DNA of 64,000 nucleotides, from assembly GCA_963691655.1 (NCBI GenBank), contig OY829326.1, forward strand, positions 73,277,235 through 73,341,234. The letters run 5' to 3'. The notes under the pieces are model-generated. The model saw nothing but the letters and a program-made list of their open reading frames with translations, was not told where the DNA came from and did not search any database. The position numbers and the translations under genes are program-made. The stretch is from Toxonevra muliebris. Its lineage: Eukaryota; Arthropoda; Insecta; Diptera; Pallopteridae. Shown here piece after piece: positions 10,852-21,889 of the stretch (position 1 is its first letter; each line of letters begins with the position of its first letter).

Positions 10852-10975
10852 AATATGTTTAATAAAAATATATTGTAAACGATTTTACTATAAGTCACTG
10901 ACCAATTAAGCTATATAAAACACAAAACTAAGCGACTTATCTTAGATTTTATTTTACCAAAAAAAAAAAAAAAAA

Positions 10976-11135
10976 ATCAAATCAAATTGAAATAAAAATT
11001 CAGACTCGGGACCAAAAATCGGATTAAAAATCAGATCAAAATTAAGACCACAATCCAGTCCGGAATTCAGTTCGAAAATCAAACTCAAAGCTCAGACTAA
11101 AATTCGACCCAAAATTTAGAACAATAACCAAGTAA
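10976..11135. repeat. Degenerate CAGACCAAAA-type minisatellite block
   Basis: Short units of roughly 12-16 bp of the form AAAAATCAGACC/AAATTCAGACT recur with many substitutions. The same theme forms larger blocks at 43311-43370, 44130-44580, 47165-47700 and 47930-48340. Confidence 0.5.
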
Positions 11136-11139
11136 ATCT

Positions 11140-11934
11140 GGATTTAGAATAGAATCAAAACCTCTTTCATAATTTTACTTAGAGCTTTGGATATATTTCT
11201 TTAAAAAAAAAAGTTAGACTTGGGTGGTTTTTCGAATGTAGTTTGTTGTTATAGAAACAGTGAATCCAGTATAAAGGGATTATTGCAAAAACAAAAATTT
11301 GTGTCTTTTAAACGTTAATTTCTTCTCTTTTTTTTAATGTATGCAGGTCTTAGGAGGTTTTGGTCTTCAGTGTCTCCAACTTAATTTTGATGGGGAATAT
11401 TTTTCTAGTTAAAGCTAACGATTATTTACCTAATATGACCATATATATGTTAACTTCCCAATAAGGGAGTTTTTTTTTGTCAGTGTAGAATTTTGCTGCA
11501 TAGTGTTATTAATGAAATTGAATAAAAGGTTCATTGCTATGCTTAATACTTATGTTCAATTAAAATACTACCTACCTACTTGCCTAAACCAACCGAAAAT
11601 AATATTTATTTTTTATCGCTATTATTACGAAGTTTCGTTGTTGTTGTTGGTAGAACATGTTGTTAATGATAAGATTTATGAAGAGGATAAGCGCCTGTGT
11701 GCTGCTGTTGCTCTGGTTATATTTGTTGTTGCTACTGCTGCTGATTATATATTATGTATACAAGTATACATAAATGTAAATGAACTTTAACAAGGGCTTT
11801 AGATAAGTTCAAAGGCATGGAAGTTTATTATATTCTCTTTTTAATATGATAATAATTGACAATAATTTTAGGAAATTTTCATTGTAAAGGTTAACAAATT
11901 TTGCAAATTTGTTCACTGTTTTTTTTTTTTTTTT
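11140..11934. other. Gene-free stretch
   Basis: No gene seen. A 95-codon open frame (11503-11790) has trinucleotide-rich sequence (GTTGTTGTTGG, GCTGCTGTTGC) and no recognisable domain, so it is treated as chance. Confidence 0.4.
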
Positions 11935-12275
11935 TGTTTTTGTTTAAAGTACAAGTTTAAAGTTTTAAAGTACAAATTTTTAAATATACTAATTTTTGTA
12001 TTTATTTCTTCTTATCTTTTCAGGTAAGTTTTGCCTCATTTATAATAATGACATTGAATGAAGCAGAATGAATAAGAAAGATTCTGCATGAGGCCGGAAA
12101 TGCAGTTAAAAATTTACGTAAGGTGTTAATTTTAAAATCATGAGTACTAAAGAAAATTATTGCTTAAAAAAAAATTAATGATATAACTGATTATTTTGGT
12201 ACCAACCTGAAAAGCTTCTCCTTTAGATTGAAAAGTTTTCATATAAAAAAAATTAGCTAGTCAAAAGAAGTTAGT
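11935..12275 (+). promoter_or_regulatory. Candidate recursive-splice (ratchet) site 1 with downstream donor
   Basis: In order on the plus strand: a T-rich tract, TACTAAT branch-point consensus (11987-11993), a pyrimidine tract (12001-12020), CAG (12021-12023) immediately followed by GTAAGT (12024-12029), and a second donor ACGTAAGG with GT at 12118. The fused acceptor/donor is the defining feature of a recursive splice site, where an acceptor is used and the regenerated donor is then spliced onward. The 94 bp to the next donor would be the matching short exon. A paralogous segment at 56165-56475 conserves each of these signals and GGAAATGCAGTTA between the two donors. The signals are directly visible; use in splicing is inferred. 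Confidence 0.5.
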
Positions 12276-13768
12276 AATCTGAACAAGTTACCCTTTATTT
12301 TAACAATCTTTATTAAAGATATTGCAGTAAATATAATAATATTTAAATCAGATATGAAAAACGTTGAACAGAAGTTTAAAGAGAAATTATATAAGATTCA
12401 ATTAGGAATAAACTTTTGAAATAAAATTGCTTCGGCTTTAAATTATTTTTCGACTTCATTTTGAAATTGTTCCAAAACTTTGTAATTAAAAATAATATAA
12501 ATAGTATTTATACCCAAATCCTCGTCTTGAATCAGTTAAAGGTTAGTGGTGAATCTGTGATCCGCAATGAAACTTTAAAGTATGTTATATATGTTATTCA
12601 AATTTTATATACAAAATTTTATTTCGAGATTCTTGAACTTCTTGCCAATATTCACTTTCGCTCCATTTTCACAGGGAAGCTGAAATCAGTAAATCGTCGA
12701 TAGCTTCACTCTCGTTGAAGATACAGTGGGATTTACTCAGTCCTAAACTTTATAAGGTTGGATGGTAGTATAATAGCTGAGCGACAATATACTCCAGAAA
12801 TTATAATTTCCTCGCTAGAAGTGCTTTCAACTAACCTATATTCCAAAATTATAGGGAGATAAAACCTTTCACAACAAAGTAAATAACTTCCGACTAATTA
12901 GTCGCTCTTCTCCTTAAGCCCTAAGATAATAACTAAGTTTCAACATACCTATACAAAAGCCTAGACGCGTAGACACAGAAAAATTTATTCTGCAGGCGTT
13001 GACCCTAGTCACCATCGATATAGAAAGAGCTATTAAACATTTTTTTTTGTCCAGTGCGGGTGCATCGAAGTTCTGAATGCGGGTAATGTAACCTTAGTTG
13101 TTTCCAAAAAATTCCCAAAAACATTTTTCATTTTTAACCAGGAGGTGCAATAAATGCGAGTATGAGCATAAGTTATTTTAGGCCATGGTCTAAACTTTTC
13201 GTGGGACATTCTATAATTCGGCATTGGCTATACCATACCCATTCTCGACAATGATTTTAACACTTTCATTCCTACAAGACTGAGGAGGTTATTAAGTGAG
13301 AAAACAGCAGAAGAATGCGTTGCATTTATATTTTGACAGGTCCAAACTATATGAAAGGAAGAGTAGGTAGATATGTAATGTCTGACCAAAGCCGTTAAGC
13401 TTTTTCTTTCGTCTGCTTGATCACTGTAAATGTAATTTCAAGCCAAGGTGATGGTTTCACAGAAAATATCTAACTGGCTAAAATCTAATAAAGTATCAGT
13501 TCATGTATTTAAACCCCTAACTATTAACGTTAAGTTCGCTTTTGATAGTCGTTATTTATAAAAGAAGGGAAGCAATTAACTCAATGTACACAAGAGGTGC
13601 CAATTCGCAATATTTAAAATTTGAGTTTCTTTGATGTCTAATATCAAATATGGAGTTAATTCCTCTCCTCTTCTTAGCTCCGGAAAATTAGAAATTTCTC
13701 GCACATAAGTCTCATAAACTTTTTCAAGCCTAACATACGTGCATACATTATTTCTTTGTGATTGAAAT
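12276..13768. other. Gene-free stretch
   Basis: Short open frames (12461-12703 plus, 13033-13224 minus) show no domain or codon signal. No repeats or structured elements recognised. Confidence 0.4.
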
Positions 13769-13782
13769 ATGCTGATTCTAAG

Positions 13783-14943
13783 GTTAGCTAGGTTAGGTTA
13801 AAGGTTAGGTCAAGACACAGTCCCGTTGTGTTACCACGTGGGTGTTACATCCACCCATTTTAGAGCAGAACCTGGATAAGTCGAAACAATTAGACAGGTC
13901 AGTTGACCTCAAGCCGGACAAGTCGTCCAGAAAATATTGACGTAGGGCATTTTTCCTATAAATAGTCAAGGCTGGGCAGAAGCAATAGTCTTTTGAGAGC
14001 GCACCCAATGTAGAGGCGTGTACGACTATAGGAGAGTCACCAGTTATTACTGCACCACGGCTTTATATATTTGTCTTCAGCCGAAAGATAATAGCTTTCT
14101 AGAGCTTTTGGGGTTATACTCTGGCCATACCTGCTTGGTGATTTTGCATTTGAGATCAGTCAGCTATCTCACCTTCGCCTGGTTCAGTTTGAACATTAAG
14201 CTTGCAGATAGCCAGTTAAATTATAAAAACGGTATTTTTGTACCTAATCTAGCTAATTCATCAGATTTATTATTTCCATGTATATCACTGTGGACTGGAA
14301 TTCACACAAGACGCCGACTATCAAAAGCTACCTTAAAAGTTAGTGATATGCTGGCTAGGGATTTGAGAGCTGGTTGGCTGTCGCTGCAAATGAAATATCA
14401 TGGACTGATACTTTATTACTTTTCAGCCAGTTCGCCGCTACCTGTATGGCCGTGACCTCTGCCTTGGAAAGCGCTACAGTAGTCAGGCAGATAAAAGGAT
14501 AAACTTAATCCAAATTGCTCAGAGAATACCCCTTCCCGCTCCCTTTCCATCTAGTTTAGATCCGTCGGTGTAAAGTCACACCGCATCTTTCTGCTGGGAT
14601 CAATTATATTCTCTTTGAAGGAAGGAATGGGGAAGATGAAGTCAATGGTCTTAGATAAAGCAGTGAATTCCGAAAGAATTTTTGAATGACCTAGAAAAGG
14701 TTCAGACCAGGGACTGACTGAATTTAGCCTGATAGTCGCGACCAAAAAGGTCAACAGGGGTTAAGTAGGGAATGGTGTTCATGGTTGTAAAGAGGTTGTT
14801 TATAAGGCACCTGTGATCGACTATTATGCTGTTCTTTGAACCTTGCCCAATACCTTTTTGTAGACTTCTTTTTAATGAGCTGTCCACCAAGCTATTATGC
14901 CATAACCTAAAATATGTCCAATGACTGCTGTATAAAGCTAATG
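13783..14943 (-). mobile_element. 5'-truncated non-LTR retrotransposon, decayed
   Basis: A minus-strand element whose 3' end shows TAACCTAACC-type tail sequence (plus strand GGTTAGCTAGGTTAGGTTA at 13782-13800). The likely target duplication is TGCTGATT at 13770-13777 and 14944-14951, followed by diverged extensions (CTAA versus TCAA). Same family and orientation as 5710-6948. Confidence 0.7.
13810..14940 (-). pseudogene. Non-LTR ORF2 relic: RT C-terminus and RNase H, multiple frameshifts
   Basis: Entering at 14940 on the minus strand, the frame reads ALYTAVIGHILGYGIIAWW, the end of the RT/thumb region, which is further upstream in the protein than in the 5710-6948 copy. It is followed by TIRLNSVSPWSEPFLGHSKIL (14730-14670), matching the ALRLNSISEWSTGRSGHSTIL segment of that copy. 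Then come YTDGSKLDGKG (about 14580) and SLSFYLPDYC (about 14500), and later GNNKSDELARLGT (about 14265), the GNE.ADELAR end of RNase H. Frames change repeatedly and several stops occur, so no enzyme can be made. The plus-strand frame 14018-14455 is an antisense shadow. Confidence 0.7.
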
Positions 14944-14959
14944 TGCTGATTTCAAATAC

Positions 14960-17380
14960 ATTCGCACGTTTTTTATTTTTTTACACATTCGTTATCAGAA
15001 AACTCTTTAAAAATTCTAGAAACTGGTTATAGCAGCTGGAAAAAATCTTATGGAATATCTAGAGATGAAAACGATTGAAAATTTGTACAAAATAATTTTG
15101 TTGGGCCTATGAACAGGAGGCTTATGAGGAGCCCCGAGGGTCTTACAAGAGTCTGAATTGCCCCAAATTTTATATATTCAACCATTGGTTGCATCCAGCA
15201 CTCAAAAATTAGGGAAACTATTCTTTTTTAGGCACGTACACCTTGCCTGGGTTTCATTCCTTTGGGACTGACATAAAGTTACGGTCAAAATAATAGTAGT
15301 GACATCGGAAAAAGTTTCCATATCAGACCTATAATACTTTTCACTGACACTTATTATATATTGTTTAGAGATATAAATAACAGATTCAAGTTTTAGCATC
15401 TAATGAACAAATAATTCTTATCTTAGTTGCTGTAAAAAAATAAAAAGAAATTAGGGGATTACAAATTATAAACCATAATTTGGATGGTCAAAAAAATACT
15501 AATAGGGATAGGGACATCATTTTTGTTTCTACTAAGTACCGGCAACACCTTCCGCTTTTCCCAACGGAAATTTTTTGGCATTTTTCCATCACTGGAACTT
15601 ATAGGCCCTCCAAAATTTTGGATAGACCTATTTTCACATATCCACTAAATAAAGTTCAGGTCTGTGGATTGAGCAGATCACTTTAAGACATAGATTATAT
15701 TCTAAGAGAGTAACTTGTTCCAGTTTACTTGTACATTGAGGATCATTATGCTAAAATTTTATTAGATTTTTTTTCAAAGAAATTAAGATTTAAAATTATT
15801 AATATATCAGTAAAAAGTATTGTTTGGGGGTTATGAAACTTTTTGCTTGTTTGTATTTGTTTTATGTTGTCAAGTAGCCTATAACTAAAGCTGCTTAAAT
15901 GAAGTTAGTAGACAAAAGTCAACGTTCCCGCCTAACTAGAGTTTAAAACGCGCAACAATTTACAACAACAAAGCAAAGAACGATCAAAAATGAGTGTGGC
16001 CTAAAACAACAAACTCATATTACTTGCAAAATAAGCAAACATGATAACAAAAGTCAAGCTTTAATAATAATATTAAAAAATAATAAAAATAATAACCAAC
16101 AATATGTGATGGTAAAGGTGGCGCAACAATGAGTAATTTTTTTTTTTTTTTGTTTTTTTTTATGGCTGGGCTATTGTTTTTTTCTGTTTCTGTTGTTGTC
16201 TGTTGTTGTTACCAAATAACCAAGAATCTAGGTTATTACGCCGAAAATAATTAAATTTCGTTGAAAATAGAAGAGGGAGAAGGAAAAAAAAAAACAAGAA
16301 CATCCAACAAATGAAAAGTATATATAAAATCCAATTACGAAATTGATGACTGCCACTTTTGTGCTTTTTTCATTTTCCTTACCCTTACCCCATCAGTTGT
16401 TACCAAAAGTACTTAATATACACTTTTTATTTTAACAACCACTAACATCAACATAGCTCCAGCGTTCTTTATGTTGCTGTTGCTGCTGGTGCTTCGAATT
16501 TCGTGGCTATAAAAAGAGATTGAGAGAGACAAAATTAAGAGAACAAGGGAGATGGAAAAGCCCAAAGTTTTTGTTGCTTTTCGCCGAAAATTATTCATTC
16601 GCTTTACACGTGTTTCAAGTTCATTGCCAAATTTCGTTTCGTTTTTTTTTTTTTTGTAACTTTGCTGCTTTTTATTTATTATTATTTACTTTTGCCTGGT
16701 TTCAAGTTTGGCTTATTCTGCTTCGAGTTGCTGTTCTTTTTGGTTGATTTTCGCTTTTTTATTTAGTTTGGTTTTTTTTTGGAGTTTATTTTGTTTAATT
16801 TGCTTTCTTTTTCTTTTTTCTCTCTCTTATGAGAATTGGCGTGCGTCTTGTTTTATCATATATGCTTGCGCTTTTTTATGACACATACGACACTTGATTA
16901 TGCAAGCGCCTTGCATGGGGCGAAATTATTAAGACGCCAGTGTTCTGCTTTAAGCTGTAAAGTTTCTGGTTTCTTCTTCATTTTAATTTTTTCTGAAATT
17001 CTTTCACGGCACTTTTACATTTCTGTCTTCTGCCCTCAAACGATCGAGACCAACGTTTCCTTTCTTTCTTTTCTTGTGCTGGTCACCCTTCCTCCCCATT
17101 CCTGTCCCCTCCGGTTGGTTGTTTATGTAATTTTGACTTTCAGCGAATTTCAAATTAGTCACAATAATAAATACGAAATGAAACGCGAAACAAGTTTTTG
17201 GTTTCTCATTTTATGGTAGGGCTCAAGAATGAAGAATTACTTATTTATTTATTTATTATTATTTCTATTTTTTTTCTTTGTATAAGCTATAAAGAAAAAG
17301 TGTTAAAAATGGCGTTCAATAGTGGCATTAAAATCGTGTCAGATAAACAAAAATTTGATAATAAATAGAAAAATAAGTAA
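14960..17380. other. Gene-free stretch, partly homopolymer-rich
   Basis: No gene recognised. It contains an isolated GGTCAAAATAATAGTAGTG phrase (15275-15293) resembling Tc1/mariner-type termini but without a partner, T-runs near 16137-16160 and 16645-16656, and a small GAGAGAGAC tract (16519-16531). Around 16825-16960 the sequence is less repetitive, with TTTTATGACACATACGACAC and TTATGCAAGCGCC. This could be constrained non-coding DNA, but nothing proves it. Confidence 0.35.
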
Positions 17381-17384
17381 GCCC

Positions 17385-17778
17385 CACATTGGGCGCCAAC
17401 CAAAAACTTATTTCTGAGTTTTAGCTTCTCTTATGTATTGATAAAAACTTTATTGATTTTTTATTCATTCAACACTAAAATGCAATTGTCGATCAATTCA
17501 AACTAGTACTTATTATTTTACATACACGTGTGCTATTTTCAAAATTCATAGCCCACGTGTTCAATTTTTAACTATACTCTTACTTCATTGAAGCCAGTTT
17601 TACTTAGTATATGTAAATTTTCCCTACTTAAAAAAATTTTCACATAACTGCGCAACAAATATTTTAACCTGTTTGTCTACTCGCACATAAATATATCTAG
17701 CTATTACGACGCACATATGTACATACATATGTAAACTTTTCATTACATTTAATTCTTACAATTTGAGCCAGCAACATT
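17385..17778 (-). mobile_element. Possible LTR plus tRNA-Lys primer-binding site
   Basis: On the minus strand, TGGCGCCCAATGTGGGGC (17402-17385) matches 17 of 18 bases of the complement to the 3' end of tRNA-Lys(CUU), a common LTR-retroelement primer. Just upstream on that strand, where an LTR should end, is an AATAAA-containing stretch (about 17470-17440). The candidate LTR could start near 17778 with TGTTGCTGG. Against this, the LTR end lacks the usual CA and no gag or pol frame follows. It is best read as a truncated remnant or chance match. Confidence 0.35.
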
Positions 17779-17789
17779 GTTTAGAACTT

Positions 17790-18480
17790 ACGTAATGTAA
17801 ATTTTAGCATGTGTTTAGAATGTAAAATTAGTTCCTTAGTTTTAATTGAGTTTCATAAATCAATCCTCATGCTAGTACACAGTAATATTATATACCTGCC
17901 GTTGAATACGAATTTACAATTTTTTGAATCATAAAGCTTAGCTTAGAATAAGCAGATAATTTTTGAATAAGAATGTAGAATCACGCTCTCAAGAATTTTT
18001 TCCACTGAACCTTGCTTTGTTTTTATTACATTTAACTATAATGGAAAACTTAAGATTTTTTTTTATTGTTTCCAACTTCCTGATTATATTACAGATCAAA
18101 CTTTTTCAAAACCTAAAACCTTCTGATGGTGTTTCCTGGTACCTTTAGTTAATACTTAAATATAAATAAATTTAAATCTTTGGAATTACACAAATAATGC
18201 ATTAATCACAAAAAAAAAAAATTAATATCAAGTTTCAATATTTTTGAAGAATGCAATGCAAATTAAAGCTGCATTACATAAGCATTGAAAGTTTCAATGT
18301 TAATGCTAATTCAATTGCATTAGCATACAAAATTTCAATGCTAATGCTAGCTCAATTTTATTCCCATAGAATATTTTGCAGACATTTGAGTTTTATTGTT
18401 AGTAAAAATCTAATGATAAATATTTTTTAATTTATTCGTATTAGTAATTTACATTGAAATTTCGAACATAGCATTAGCAT
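17790..18480. other. Gene-free stretch with AATGCTAATGCTAA-type small palindromes
   Basis: From 18240 to 18480 the phrase AATGCTAATG/CATTAGCATT occurs several times in both orientations, forming small local hairpins such as ATGCTAAT...ATTAGCAT at 18303-18327. No coding potential. Confidence 0.4.
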
Positions 18481-18483
18481 TAA

Positions 18484-18721
18484 TTGAAGGGCTGTAAGTC
18501 TAAAGGGTTTAAGCGCCAAATTTTTTTGGAGAAGATAAATTTTTTCTATATATTTATCAAGCCTAATATGATTATAAAGAGTTTAATGTCTTATCTTAAA
18601 AAAAAAAAAAAAATAATAACAAAAATCCGAGAATATTTGCTTGGGGTTTAAATTCAATACTTGGGGTTTAACATTCAATGTTTTTGATACTTAGATCCTT
18701 TAGACTTACACCCCTTCAATT
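18484..18721. mobile_element. MITE-like element with about 33-bp inverted repeats
   Basis: The left end TTGAAGGGCTGTAAGTCTAA continues AGGGTTTAAG. The right end is CTTAGATCCTTTAGACTTAC followed by ACCCCTTCAA. The ends are near-perfect inverted repeats about 240 bp apart. The interior is AT-rich with two GGGGTTTAA phrases near 18641 and 18663. The flanking AATT is palindromic, so the target duplication cannot be separated from the TIR. Confidence 0.65.
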
Positions 18722-18724
18722 GTA

Positions 18725-20600
18725 TTGTATTGTCGTATTCAAAACTGAGCATTAAAGCTAGTAGCTGAACATAGGGTTTCCTGATATATTGGCTCTACAC
18801 ATAATCGAAATATTTCTTTTCTTGTCGCGTTATGGAATAAGCAGCTTGCAATTATTTTTGCAGATATTTATGACCTAAGTAATAGGACTCGAAGAAGAGA
18901 TTCAACGATAATTGATTTCCATCCTCCTCCCTCTTCCTATCTTTTTTCCCAAATTAATCAACATAGTGCTTTGTATATAGGTTCAAAGGGGTATCGCCTA
19001 TGATTTAATTGCATGTCCAAAAAAACCTTGAAAAACTTTTGTTAAGAAATGTTTACCTAGAGGCCTAAGAGGAAGTAGACCATCTTCACTTGTAAAGATC
19101 TGCAGTACATATTAGCTGTGTATTATTCGCCAGTCAGTTTAACAAGTGCGAATAAAACGACCAAGTTGTTATGTTATTCACCATGAAACTGCTCAAGTCA
19201 TTTCGGTCAATCGCAAGCATTGTTTTTAGTTTTTACTCTTTATATGAATATTTAACGATTATTTTAACTTATTTGCACCGCCAGACATTTCAAATGTTTT
19301 CCTTTTCTGTTTTTTGCCAAACTTTCATGCTTCTTGTTTCGCTATTAGCAGTTCACAATAGAATTTGATGTAGTTAAACAACTTGTTAAATATACATAAC
19401 AGCTATAATTATTTGTATTAACTCTGCCGCTTTGTTGTTGTTTTCCCATACAATTATCGCTGCTAGTTATACATAACTAGAAGCAAGTTGCGAATAAAAC
19501 GCAGCTATTATAACATTCACCCTCTCTGATACCGAGTCTCAAAAGTATTAATGAATTATCTTTATTCTCTCTGTATGCGATGTCTACTCTACACACATAC
19601 AACATTATTTCTAAAGCTGTAAAATTCGAAGATTTCATGGAGTAAAGTTTGTGTTTGCGATGTCACGTCCACTTCTTTCATGCAGCACATTTTCTTTACG
19701 ACACTTTCTATGGGACTGTCTGTCGTTAGTAAGAACTAGATTCAAAAACTTTGGGAAAACCATTTGACGGTGGAAAAGGGGACGCCCAGTTTAATATTCT
19801 GCTTAAGTTTTGTGAACTGACTATATGATCGCAACAGTGGTGTAAAAAAATCCCTAACGCGCTATTTAGTGCCTCCGTGCTCAGGGCAAGACAAGGATTT
19901 AATCTTACAAAAACAAAAGGGGGAATGAATAGCATTCTAATGATACTCAGATTTTCTTCATAAATGTTGGAATCCCTATTATAAAAGCCAAAAACTTATA
20001 TTTGGTATAAAACATATTTTGGTATGTATAAGATCAATAAAAATTTCTACTCCCACTTCTCTTAACTCTTCTGTGGGATGTCCATAGTGGGTATACGGCC
20101 AGAAAACTTATCACAGGGTCGAAAGAACAATTTCTTATTAAAAAATGTTTGTGGTCGCTGTAGGTCAGAAGTTCTGCCTTTCAGTTTTGACTCAAACCAT
20201 TTTTGGGAATTTTTTCGTTATTTTTCCTTTATAGGGTTAGTTTCTTTTACAAAATTAATTTGGATTATTTTAACCTTCAGTGACCCCAAGTATTTTATAA
20301 TCTTCTAAGGTAGATTGTTGTTTTTCTAACGGTTAATTTATTTAAAAAGAATTTTTGCAAAAAAAGGGTTAATTTTTTTAATAAAAAATTAAGCCGGCAG
20401 CAAGTATTTTTTGATCAGAAATATTTTCTTTGAAGATTGTTTGCTGTAATTCGTAACAGTTCACTCTGTTTAAAGACAATAAAGCAAAAATACTCAATTT
20501 CCATCTTTATTGAGCACGTTTCTTAACAATAGCTGGACTGGGTGTTTTGACCCGTGAAAAAAGTTTATTGCCAAAATAAAACAGAAAACTTTGGTCTCGA
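18725..20600. other. Gene-free stretch with one short duplicated motif
   Basis: GCGAATAAAACG followed at similar spacing by TATAACATTCAC or TATGTTATTCACC occurs at about 19147-19181 and 19489-19522, a diverged 40-bp duplication. No gene recognised. Confidence 0.4.
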
Positions 20601-20639
20601 AGCCACAATCAAACATTCAGTTATCACTCAACAAAAAGC

Positions 20640-21560
20640 ATTGGAACAAAAGTTTCATTTTTAACCCAGAAGTTTCTTCTTTAGATTAAATATTCAATTT
20701 TTAACCGAGAAGTTAAATTTTGAGGCAAGAAGTTCCTTCTTTACTTAAAAAGTTCCATTTTTAGCGAATAAGTGTAATTTCTAACCGAGAAGTTTATTCT
20801 TCAGTCAATAAATTCAATTTTTAGATAACACGTTCGGTTTTCAACCAATAAGCTTAACCCACTAAAGATGAGCGGGAATGAAAGTAGATAGATCAAGAAA
20901 GTAACTTGAGAAAAAATTGTTTTTGAAACTGGCTCAGGAACCGAAAAGTGTTTTCTTTAGCAAGTTTCTTCTTCTTAACCCAGGAAGTTTCAGTTTTAGT
21001 CATGAAGTTCCGTTTATAACCAAGGAGTATAATTTTTAATGGAGAAGCTTTTACTTTAGCCAACAACTTTCATTGTTCCTAGTCGTTCTTTCTTTAACCG
21101 ATAAGCTCATATTTTTACTCAAGAAAATCAGTTTTTTCCAATAAGTTCCTTTTTCAAATAAAAAAATTCTTCATTAGCCAAAAAAGTTCAGAGAGGTTAA
21201 TTTTTAGTTGAGAAATTCCTATTAACCCAAAAGTTTTTTCTTTAGCCGAGAAGTTTCTTCTTAAGGGATTTCTTCTTTAGACGAACATTTTATTATTTAA
21301 CCGAGAAGTTCATTCTTCAGGCAATAATTTTCGCTTTTATCCGAAAAGTTTGTTCCTTAACAGAGAAATTCCATTTCTAACCAAATATTTTGTTCCTTAG
21401 CTAAGAAGTTCAATTTTTTTTTTAATTCCTAATAAGTTCCATTTTTAACCGAAAGCTTTCTACTTTACACCAGAAGTTCCATTCAAAACCGAGATGTTTA
21501 TTCTTTAGCGGAGAAGTTTAGCCATTTTCAGCCAATATCTTAAATTTTTCTAATAAGCCT
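20640..21560. repeat. Degenerate minisatellite with exact 20-bp period, array 1
   Basis: Cutting the sequence every 20 bases aligns successive units of consensus AAGTTCMATTTTTAACCGAG. For example AAGTTTCATTTTTAACCCAG, AAGTTTCTTCTTTAGATTAA, ATATTCAATTTTTAACCGAG and AAGTTAAATTTTGAGGCAAG follow one another without spacing. Units differ at many positions, yet the 20-bp phase holds through long runs. A foreign 90-bp fragment (20854-20945) interrupts it, and the 20-bp phase resumes after it. A related array lies at 23595-24660. The period is not a multiple of three and stops are frequent, so it is not coding. Confidence 0.75.
20854..20945 (+). mobile_element. Fragment of TTAA/CCC-ended MITE inside array 1
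   Basis: TTAACCC at 20854-20860 starts a block (AGCGGGAATG, ATCAAGAAAGTAACTTGAG, GGCTCAGGAACC) that matches, in reverse complement, the small complete element at 43904-44015. The far TIR is missing, so this copy is truncated. Confidence 0.6.
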
Positions 21561-21603
21561 CGCTTTGAGTAGTTCGTATAGATTTTTTCTCTTTAATCCC
21601 GGG

Positions 21604-21875
21604 TGGTTTTCCTTTATTTTTTATAGCACAACAGTTCATGGTTGGCCTAGGCCGAGCATTTCATGCTGTGTGAGTTATATTTGAACAAGAATGGAAGGCA
21701 TCCTGTTTTCTGCCGAATGCGAGCAGCGAAGTGAAAAGTTTTTCTTAGGCAATTATTACCCTTGAAGGTTTGGACATTCCATACCAATTTCTCAATTTTT
21801 GACTGTGCTGAGCATTGAACGCGGGTACTCTGTGTAGCAGTCCAGCACTCTAACCACTAGGAGAGGTCGACCACC
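21604..21875 (-). mobile_element. tRNA-derived SINE
   Basis: Read on the minus strand, the 5' part starts GGTGGTCGACCTCTCC. It has an A-box-like TAGTGGTTAGAGTGCTGG (21859-21842) and a B-box-like GCGTTCAATGC (21822-21812) at tRNA-like spacing, the internal promoter for RNA polymerase III. A unique body follows, ending in AACTGTTGTGCTATAAAAAA and an A-rich tail. An exact 9-bp duplication AATCCCGGG (21595-21603 and 21876-21884) brackets it. A body fragment of the same family is at 47716-47905. It encodes no protein and depends on LINE machinery. Confidence 0.8.
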
Positions 21876-21889
21876 AATCCCGGGATTTC

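Noticed and set aside
14018..14455. 145-codon plus frame
   Set aside because: Antisense shadow of the minus-strand LINE relic at 13783-14943.
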